64,000 bases of DNA, from NCBI RefSeq assembly GCF_002838835.1, contig NZ_NHPP01000001.1, positions 124,001-188,000 of the forward strand, written 5' to 3'. The notes beneath the pieces were generated by a model, which saw nothing but the letters and a program-made list of their open reading frames with translations, was not told the DNA's origin and made no database searches. Source of the stretch: Siphonobacter sp. SORGH_AS_0500 (GTDB lineage: Bacteria; Bacteroidota; Bacteroidia; Cytophagales; Spirosomataceae). The translations under genes and the position numbers were made by a program. Shown here piece by piece: positions 57,888-64,000 of the stretch; the first letter of the stretch is position 1; each line of letters opens with the position of its first letter.

Positions 57888-59213
57888 ATGAAAAAAGTAG
57901 CATTTTATACCTTAGGTTGTAAACTTAACTTTTCTGAAACGTCGACCATTGCCCGGAATTTCGAAGAGAAAGGGTATCAACGCGTCGAGTTCAATCAGAA
58001 TCCAGATATCTTCATTATTAATACTTGTTCCGTTACCGATAACGCGGACAAGAAGTGTAAGAAAATCGTTCGCGAAGCTCAACGGATTAATCCCGACGGT
58101 TACGTGGCGATTGTGGGTTGTTATGCCCAGTTGAAACCGCAGGAAATTGCTACCATTCCTGGTGTAGATGCTGTTTTGGGTGCTGCCGAAAAATTTCGGC
58201 TGGTAGAATTACTCGACGAATTTCAGAAAGAACCTACGGGTGAGGCTCGGGTTTATAACTCGAATATCGAAGAAGTGGTGGATTATCACGCCAGCTATAG
58301 TCTGAACGATCGTACCCGTACGTTCCTCAAAGTACAGGACGGTTGCGATTACCCTTGCTCCTATTGCACCATTCCCCTGGCTCGCGGGGCTAGCCGTAGT
58401 GATACCATTGAAAATGTATTGAAGGCAGCCCACGAAATTGCCGAACGTGGCGTGAAAGAAATCGTACTAACGGGTGTTAATATTGGTGACTTTGGTATTC
58501 AGAACGGTATTCGCCATGAGCGATTTGCTGATTTGGTAAAAGCTCTGGATGACGTAGAAGGGATTGACCGTTTCCGTATTTCATCCATCGAACCCAATTT
58601 ATTGACCGACGAAATTCTGGAATTCATCAGTACCTCCAAACGTTTTGTTCCACACTTTCACGTTCCTCTTCAGTCGGGCAGTAACAAAGTGCTCGGCTAC
58701 ATGAAACGTCGCTACAAACGTGAACTATATGCTGATCGGGTGGCAAAAATTAAAGAATTAATGCCCCAAGCCTGTATTGGCGTTGATGTAATTGTGGGAC
58801 ATCCCGGCGAAACCCAGGAGTTATTTCTGGAAACGTATCAGTTCTTACAGGAGTTACCCATTTCTTACTTACATGTATTTACGTACTCCGAACGTCCCAA
58901 TACGACTGCATTAACGATTAAGCCCGCCGTACCCGGTTCTCAACGAGCGGAGCGTTCGAAAATGCTTCATATTCTATCCGATAAAAAACGTCGGGCCTTC
59001 TACGAAACCCAATTAGGGAATACGTTACAGGTTCTTTTCGAAGAGGAAATTGAAAACGGTCAGATGCAGGGCTGGACCGAGAATTACGTCCGCATCACCG
59101 CTCAATACGATCCCTTGCTGATTAATGAGATCAAGACCGTTCAATTAACTACCATTGCTGAAAATGGCCTGGTGGAAGTGGAAGAACCCCAGATGATTGA
59201 AGCTCACTATTAA
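57888..59213 (+). CDS. mtaB: tRNA (t6A37)-C2-methylthiotransferase MtaB
   Basis: The 441-residue radical-SAM enzyme has the N-terminal UPF0004 domain (VAFYTLGCKLNFSETSTIA, INTCSVTDNADKKCKK, IVGCYAQLKPQEI) with three Cys for a second 4Fe-4S cluster. The radical-SAM motif is CDYPCSYCTIPLARG. IDVIVGHPGET and ERPNTTA follow, then a C-terminal TRAM-like part. The GCKLN start identifies the MtaB (YqeV) branch rather than MiaB or RimO. It converts t6A to ms2t6A in tRNA. Confidence 0.93.
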   Translation: MKKVAFYTLGCKLNFSETSTIARNFEEKGYQRVEFNQNPDIFIINTCSVTDNADKKCKKIVREAQRINPDGYVAIVGCYAQLKPQEIATIPGVDAVLGAAEKFRLVELLDEFQKEPTGEARVYNSNIEEVVDYHASYSLNDRTRTFLKVQDGCDYPCSYCTIPLARGASRSDTIENVLKAAHEIAERGVKEIVLTGVNIGDFGIQNGIRHERFADLVKALDDVEGIDRFRISSIEPNLLTDEILEFISTSKRFVPHFHVPLQSGSNKVLGYMKRRYKRELYADRVAKIKELMPQACIGVDVIVGHPGETQELFLETYQFLQELPISYLHVFTYSERPNTTALTIKPAVPGSQRAERSKMLHILSDKKRRAFYETQLGNTLQVLFEEEIENGQMQGWTENYVRITAQYDPLLINEIKTVQLTTIAENGLVEVEEPQMIEAHY

Positions 59214-59239
59214 TACTGATTTTCTGGCAATTATATAAA

Positions 59240-59270
59240 AAGGGAGCCCCGCAATGCAGGGCTCCCTTCG
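59240..59270 (+). terminator. intrinsic terminator of mtaB
   Basis: GGGAGCCC / GGGCTCCC stem (loop CGCAATGCA) after an A-run, 27 bases past the mtaB stop. Confidence 0.75.
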
Positions 59271-59280
59271 TATTCTATGC

Positions 59281-59305
59281 AACAAAACCACCGGAAAACC
59301 GGTGG
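59281..59305 (-). terminator. intrinsic terminator of amt
   Basis: CCACCGG / CCGGTGG stem with loop AAAA. On the minus strand TTTTGTT follows. Confidence 0.75.
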
Positions 59306-59324
59306 ATTTGCTGGGGGTATGAGA

Positions 59325-60665
59325 CTAAGCCTCGATTAAAAATTCATCGTGTTGGCTTACGTCCAGACCTGTTTTCTCATCTTCTTCCGTTACACGCAGA
59401 GGAAGGATTTTATCCGTTACCCATAACAGGAAGTAAGAAACTACAAAAGCAAATACTGATACGATCACCAGTGCAATCATGTGAGCTTTAAACGTGTCGA
59501 AAGGACCATACGCCAGACCATCTACTGCTACTGCGGAGTTCACCGATTTCGTAGCGAAGATACCCGTCATGATCATACCAACCATACCACCAATACCGTG
59601 GCAAGGGAATACGTCAAGTGTATCATCCAGAGCACCTTTAGCTTTCAGGTGAGCGAAGTAGTTAGAAACAATACCTGCTACAGTACCAATGAACAGAGCT
59701 ACAGGAACCGTCACGAAACCAGCCGCAGGCGTAATAGCTACCAGACCTACTACCGCACCAATACAGAAACCTAAGGAAGATACTTTCTTACCTTTCGCTG
59801 CATCGAATAATACCCAGGCTAAACCAGCAGTTGCAGCAGCAAAGTTAGTAGTGGCGAAAGCTGAAACGGCTAAAGGTGAAGCGGCTACCGCTGAACCAGC
59901 GTTGAAACCAAACCAACCTACCCATAACAGAGCCGTACCTAACAGTACGAATGGGATGTTTGCGGGAGGAAGGAAATTTGCTTCCATGTGTGACTTGCGG
60001 CGTTTCAGGTAGATGGCTCCTGCTAAAGCAGCCCAACCTGCCGACATGTGTACAACAGTACCGCCGGCGAAATCCAGAACACCTAATTTAGCCAGGAAGC
60101 CTTCGGGGTGCCAGGTCATGTGTGCCAGAGGGCTGTACACGAAAACGCTAAACAAGATCATGAACAGCACGTAGCTACGGAAGTTAATCCGCTCAGCCAT
60201 GGAGCCTGTTACCAGTGCCGGAGCAATAACGGCAAACTTCAACTGGAATAATGCAAACAAAGCCAGCGGAATGGTTGGTGCCAGTGACCAGGGCTTGCCG
60301 TCCAGAACACCCTTCCACATAAAGAAGGTAGCGGGGTTACCAAAAAAACCGTAATCGCCAATTTTTACTGAGTCTCCAAAGGCAATACTAAAGCCAACGA
60401 CCACCCAGAGTACCGAAATTACCCCCATGCCAATGAAACTCTGGAACATGGTAGAGATTACGTTTTTGGCATTTACCATTCCGCCGTAAAAATACGCCAG
60501 ACCAGGAGTCATCAGCAATACAAATGCCGAAGCAACGATCATCCAGGCAATGTCGCCAGTATCAAGTCCTTCCGTGTGAATCTGCGTAGGCAAATTCGGC
60601 ATAAAAGCTCCCAATAAACTGACTGCGGCCAGTATAATCAATGGAACGTACGATGGTTTTTGCAT
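59325..60665 (-). CDS. amt: ammonium transporter Amt
   Basis: The 446-residue channel has 11 or so membrane helices with LMTPGLAYFYGGMVNAKNVISTM, FAVIAPALVTGSMAERINF, the Amt signature DFAGGTVVHMSAGWAALAGA (with the twin-His pore residue), and CIGAVVGLVAITPAAGFV. DVFPCHGIGGMVGMIMTGIFA holds the second pore His. The N-terminal helix may serve as a signal. It takes up ammonium for the nearby glutamine synthetases. A GlnK/PII gene, often paired with amt, is not seen. The porin-like gene lies upstream on the same strand, 54 bases away. Confidence 0.94.
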   Translation of the reverse strand: MQKPSYVPLIILAAVSLLGAFMPNLPTQIHTEGLDTGDIAWMIVASAFVLLMTPGLAYFYGGMVNAKNVISTMFQSFIGMGVISVLWVVVGFSIAFGDSVKIGDYGFFGNPATFFMWKGVLDGKPWSLAPTIPLALFALFQLKFAVIAPALVTGSMAERINFRSYVLFMILFSVFVYSPLAHMTWHPEGFLAKLGVLDFAGGTVVHMSAGWAALAGAIYLKRRKSHMEANFLPPANIPFVLLGTALLWVGWFGFNAGSAVAASPLAVSAFATTNFAAATAGLAWVLFDAAKGKKVSSLGFCIGAVVGLVAITPAAGFVTVPVALFIGTVAGIVSNYFAHLKAKGALDDTLDVFPCHGIGGMVGMIMTGIFATKSVNSAVAVDGLAYGPFDTFKAHMIALVIVSVFAFVVSYFLLWVTDKILPLRVTEEDEKTGLDVSQHDEFLIEA

Positions 60666-60719
60666 AGAAGTTAGGAAATAAATGTTTGATGAGTATTAGT
60701 AAACGATGAGAGAAAGGGT

Positions 60720-61994
60720 TTAAAATTTAACAATGGCATGCACGGCAATGGTTGATTGACTGCTTTTGGTATAATTGCCGTCACTATCTTCAAATTTTTG
60801 AACCGATCCGGGAGCTTTAGGATACGCATCCATGCGGAACTCTGGTTTCAGTAATAAGTGTCCATCAGCTAAAGTGAAGTTACCGGTTACGGTGAATGAA
60901 TTTACCGACGTACCTAACCCATCCCCATTAACCAATGCACGATCACCTTTGGTATTGTCAAAGTGCTCATAACGAACACCCAAGCCAAATTTATCACTAA
61001 ATGCATAGTTACTATACACGGCTACACCACCCCATTTGGGAGTTGAAGTTGCTTTTGTAACTGGAATTGTGGTTTTATTAGTACCATAGGCCGCATTTAA
61101 CCCTAAAAAGAAACGCTCAGTAATTTGGTAGGTTGTTGCCAAATCGAACAAAGAATAAAAATTTCCTTTGGCCGGAGCCCCAACATTCGAATATTCATTA
61201 CTGCCAATCCAGTTCAAATATACATTAAAATTGGTTGCAGGTGAGAAGAAAAATTGAGATATAATTCCCTTAGCTTTATTATTATCGTTGATATTATCAA
61301 TATTATTAACCACGCCAGCCATCAAATAGGCTTTATCACTGAAAGAGTACTGTGCTTTTGCACCTACGTGGTAAAAAGGACCATTATTGAAAAGGTTAGA
61401 CAACGAGTAGTTATAGTTTACCGGGGCATCAATAACTTCATAGCCAATGTGGGTACCGAATTGACCCGCTGTTACCGAAAACTTACCCGAAAATTTATAA
61501 GTCAGATACGCCTGCTTAATAGCTAATGCCGTAGAACCAGCTCCTAACGGGCCAACATAGTTACCATAGTTAGCAATGTCCGAGTTAGGACCAAACGTAA
61601 TATCTGCTACGGCATCGAGCTTGTCACTGGTGTAGGCAACTTTCGTCTGAATCAAACCCAGGGAGAACTGACCTGATTTCTGATCGAACGCCCGGGCATT
61701 ACCAACTTTAGGCGTTCCATTTTCATCCAAACCGGACGTTCCGAGGTTACTGCGAGAAGCCGGATTGTTCAGGTTAGCCATGTAATACGTATCAATGTAT
61801 CCTGAAAAGGTCAGCTTTCCTTCTTCCTTCGTTTCTTTTCCCTCTTCTGCTAACGGGGCTTTCTTCGTAGTATCCGTAGTGACGGTTTGAGCGGATTTTT
61901 TGGGCTTTAATAACTTTTTCGTTTCTGGGGAAACTTCAGCAAATGCTGGGTACATCGAAAACAAAGAAAAGATTGAAAGTACGGCCTTTTTCAT
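60720..61994 (-). CDS. outer-membrane beta-barrel porin-like protein
   Basis: From the ATG at 61992-61994 the protein has 424 residues: a signal peptide (MKKAVLSIFSLFSMYPAFA), a charged linker (KKLLKPKKSAQTVTTDTTKK), then about 16 alternating beta strands. Examples are KLTFSGYIDTYYMANLNNPAS, FSLGLIQTKVAYTSDKLDAVADITFGPN and FGTHIGYEVIDAPVNYNYSLSNLF. The last residue is Phe, as in outer-membrane barrels. It looks like the Bbp2/OmpL-like putative porin family. Location upstream of amt suggests a passive uptake role under nitrogen limitation, which is inference. Confidence 0.82.
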   Translation of the reverse strand: MKKAVLSIFSLFSMYPAFAEVSPETKKLLKPKKSAQTVTTDTTKKAPLAEEGKETKEEGKLTFSGYIDTYYMANLNNPASRSNLGTSGLDENGTPKVGNARAFDQKSGQFSLGLIQTKVAYTSDKLDAVADITFGPNSDIANYGNYVGPLGAGSTALAIKQAYLTYKFSGKFSVTAGQFGTHIGYEVIDAPVNYNYSLSNLFNNGPFYHVGAKAQYSFSDKAYLMAGVVNNIDNINDNNKAKGIISQFFFSPATNFNVYLNWIGSNEYSNVGAPAKGNFYSLFDLATTYQITERFFLGLNAAYGTNKTTIPVTKATSTPKWGGVAVYSNYAFSDKFGLGVRYEHFDNTKGDRALVNGDGLGTSVNSFTVTGNFTLADGHLLLKPEFRMDAYPKAPGSVQKFEDSDGNYTKSSQSTIAVHAIVKF

Positions 61995-62255
61995 TATATA
62001 ATTTTGTTTACATGAATAATAATGGAGGTTTAAATATGGATCAAATATTATGTCAAAATGTAAAAAATGCAAATTTTAGGTTTTTATTTCTCATAAAAAC
62101 AGAATAAAAATCTCACATTCTTATTATATACATATTTTTTATAGTTTAAGTATAACAAAATTTTAAAAATAGTATGTTTGCATATTATTCTGTATTTAGG
62201 CCAATTTACAAAATATTTTAAAAATTGACTTGTGTTATCACATCCCAGATAAGTA

Positions 62256-62286
62256 CAAAAAAAAGACGAGCAATGCTCGTCCTTTA
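62256..62286 (-). terminator. intrinsic terminator of the ferredoxin gene
   Basis: GACGAGC / GCTCGTC stem (loop AAT) with an A8 run on the left, giving a T-run on the minus strand, 73 bases past the ferredoxin stop. Confidence 0.75.
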
Positions 62287-62358
62287 AATTTTCCAAGACT
62301 GTATATGAGGTCTTAACTCTGATGGTGCTTTTGGTTATCTACACCACCTATTAAAACT

Positions 62359-62733
<375 letters not shown>

Positions 62734-62830
62734 CTATTTATCCAATCGGATAACAAATGTAACTAAATAAAGTTCGGGGCTCAAAAAAATCTGAATAATC
62801 ACCCCAGCATATTATTTATAAAGGAAACTC

Positions 62831-63850
62831 ATGTTAGTAAACCATAGAATACAAGCTCTTTCCCAATTAGGAAACTGGCTTACAGATGAATTAAATGCGG
62901 AGGAAATACAGGAATGGGCTGAATTTGCAAACCGTAAAAACGGCTGGTTTACCCCAGAATTAGTTCAGCTAAGCCTGAAAGAAATCGCTCGTAATTTTCT
63001 TACGACCGATGCTTTACAGGAATGGGCCCAGCGTTATCCCGCATTGAACGCAACGGTTTCGCCTAAAAAAATCGGACTAGTACTGGCTGGTAACCTCCCC
63101 GCCGTTGGTTTTCACGACATTTTATGCGTTCTGATTTCGGGGCATCATGCCTTTATTAAGCCTAGTTCGCAAGACGAAGTGTTGATTCGGGCTTTGTTGA
63201 AAAAGCTGGTTGACTTAGAGCCTGCCTTTGCAGAACAGATTACGTTTACCGAGTTAATGAAGGAAGTGGATGCGATGATTGCTACGGGTTCGGACAACTC
63301 GGCTCGTTATTTCCATTATTACTTCGCTAAAAAACCACACATCATTCGCAAAAACCGTACTTCGGTAGCCATTCTCACTGGAACGGAAACGACTGAAGAA
63401 CTCTTCAAGCTGGGTCAGGATATTCTGACTTATTATGGACTGGGTTGCCGTAATATTTCAAAAGCTTACGTTCCGAATGATTACGACTTTACGCCATTTT
63501 TTGAAGCCATTGCTTCGCTAGAAGCGGTAAGTAACAATCATAAATACGTTCATAATTACGATTACAACCGCTCGATTTACCTCGTCAATCGTACGCCGTT
63601 TCTTGATAATGGCTTTCTTTCGGTTACTGAAAACGAATCGCTGGTATCTCCACTTTCGGTTCTTTTCTATGAACGTTACGATAATTTGGACGCGTTAAAA
63701 TCCAAGATTCAGGCTCAACAAGAGAAAATTCAATGCATGGTGAGTAAGGATTTTCCGGGAAGCATTCCGTTTGGCACCACCCAGTCACCTCAGCTCTGGG
63801 ATTACGCCGACGGAGTGGATACCCTTCAATTCTTAACTGAACTTCAGTAA
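62831..63850 (+). CDS. acyl-CoA reductase (LuxC-like)
   Basis: The 339-residue protein contains KKIGLVLAGNLPAVGFHDIL (a nucleotide-binding segment), HAFIKPSSQDEVLIRALLKKL and AKKPHIIRKNRTSVAILTGTETTEEL. YYGLGCRNISKAYVP follows, with the reactive-type Cys, as in LuxC acyl-CoA or acyl-protein reductases of the aldehyde dehydrogenase fold. They make fatty aldehydes from activated acyl chains. No lux genes are present, so the product fate is unknown. The AAAGGAAACT sequence before the ATG is a good ribosome-binding region. Confidence 0.85.
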   Translation: MLVNHRIQALSQLGNWLTDELNAEEIQEWAEFANRKNGWFTPELVQLSLKEIARNFLTTDALQEWAQRYPALNATVSPKKIGLVLAGNLPAVGFHDILCVLISGHHAFIKPSSQDEVLIRALLKKLVDLEPAFAEQITFTELMKEVDAMIATGSDNSARYFHYYFAKKPHIIRKNRTSVAILTGTETTEELFKLGQDILTYYGLGCRNISKAYVPNDYDFTPFFEAIASLEAVSNNHKYVHNYDYNRSIYLVNRTPFLDNGFLSVTENESLVSPLSVLFYERYDNLDALKSKIQAQQEKIQCMVSKDFPGSIPFGTTQSPQLWDYADGVDTLQFLTELQ

Positions 63851-63851
63851 T

Positions 63852-63884
63852 ATGAAAGGCCGGAATCAAATTCCGGCCTTTCAT
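63852..63884. terminator. bidirectional intrinsic terminator
   Basis: A perfect 15-bp stem (ATGAAAGGCCGGAAT / ATTCCGGCCTTTCAT, loop CAA) lies between the acyl-CoA reductase gene and the convergent gene at the window end. Confidence 0.85.
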
Positions 63885-63886
63885 AA

Positions 63887-64000
63887 TCATGCCTGACTAA
63901 ACATTTCCAGCATTCGACTCAACCCATCTGGAGCGTGCATGGATTCGGTTTGCTCCAAGGTGGTCTGTGCCATTTCTCCGGCCCTTCGACACATATTCTT
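63887..64000 (-). CDS. 3' end of an unidentified gene, cut by window edge
   Basis: Minus-strand codons run from the window edge to the TGA at 63887-63889. The 37 residues read AGEMAQTTLEQTESMHAPDG and SRMLEMFSQA at the end. They are helical and polar, with no recognisable motif. The gene is supported by the open frame, the convergent arrangement and the shared terminator directly after the stop. I cannot name it. Confidence 0.55.
   Translation of the reverse strand, partial: KNMCRRAGEMAQTTLEQTESMHAPDGLSRMLEMFSQA

Noticed and set aside
62084..62296. 70-codon minus-strand frame between porin and ferredoxin
   Set aside because: Very AT-rich sequence, unlikely residue content, and it reads through the ferredoxin terminator hairpin.

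Overview
The window reads as chromosome of a free-living Bacteroidota bacterium of the order Cytophagales. The evidence is a type IX secretion-type CHU_C protein, the gliding protein GldC, a type III glutamine synthetase, a long-form IspG, DUF2911/DUF3127/DUF4159/DUF4197 proteins, and promoters of the Bacteroidota form (-33 TTG, -7 TAnnTTTG). I cannot name the genus from sequence alone. Most of the window is dense housekeeping chromosome. There are no rRNA genes, transposases, phage modules or CRISPR arrays. Gene ends are usually marked by strong hairpin terminators.

Layout. 1-5.5 kb: partial ACP phosphodiesterase, SlyD-like isomerase, dCMP deaminase, DUF2911 protein, AarF/ADCK kinase with a TetR-like partner, acyltransferase. 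5.7-6.1 kb: three identical tRNA-Lys(TTT) genes. 6.1-19.6 kb: TPR/SH3 membrane protein, SDR, large T9SS surface protein, RlmD, GT14 glycosyltransferase, hexapeptide acyltransferase, DnaB, PhoH, pappalysin-like protease, ComEC. 19.6-26.3 kb: an AT-rich accessory stretch with small lipoproteins, a decayed lipoprotein, two paralogous secreted proteins, a hypothetical gene and two tiny promoter-hairpin units, interrupted by tRNA-Leu(GAG), a DUF3127 gene and elbB. 26.3-38.6 kb: DnaQ-BRCT exonuclease, DUF3891 protein, deoxynucleoside kinase, TrhO, GNAT, SurE, GH3 protein, CapA, LysE, Nudix, CDF transporter, FolE and PTPS/QueD. 39-53.9 kb: sugar MFS transporter, IspG, small operon, UxaC, thioredoxin protein, GldC, DUF4197, CinA, dehydrogenase E2, desaturase, DUF4159, RsmE and an acidic hypothetical protein. 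54-62 kb: a nitrogen-assimilation block (GSIII, GSII, Amt, porin, with MtaB between). The window ends with a ferredoxin divergent from a LuxC-like acyl-CoA reductase.

Several genes that should be intact are broken by single-base shifts at or near short homopolymers (surE, ispG, gldC, the DUF4159 gene). For the essential ispG this points to consensus sequencing error rather than biology. The lipoprotein at 20.8 kb, with both a stop and a frameshift, looks more like genuine decay.

I found no complete new multi-gene system. The most unusual signals are non-coding: a perfect terminator hairpin that also encodes a signal peptide, two short promoter-terminator units without a gene, several families of intergenic hairpin repeats, and a shared 36-bp tRNA promoter block.
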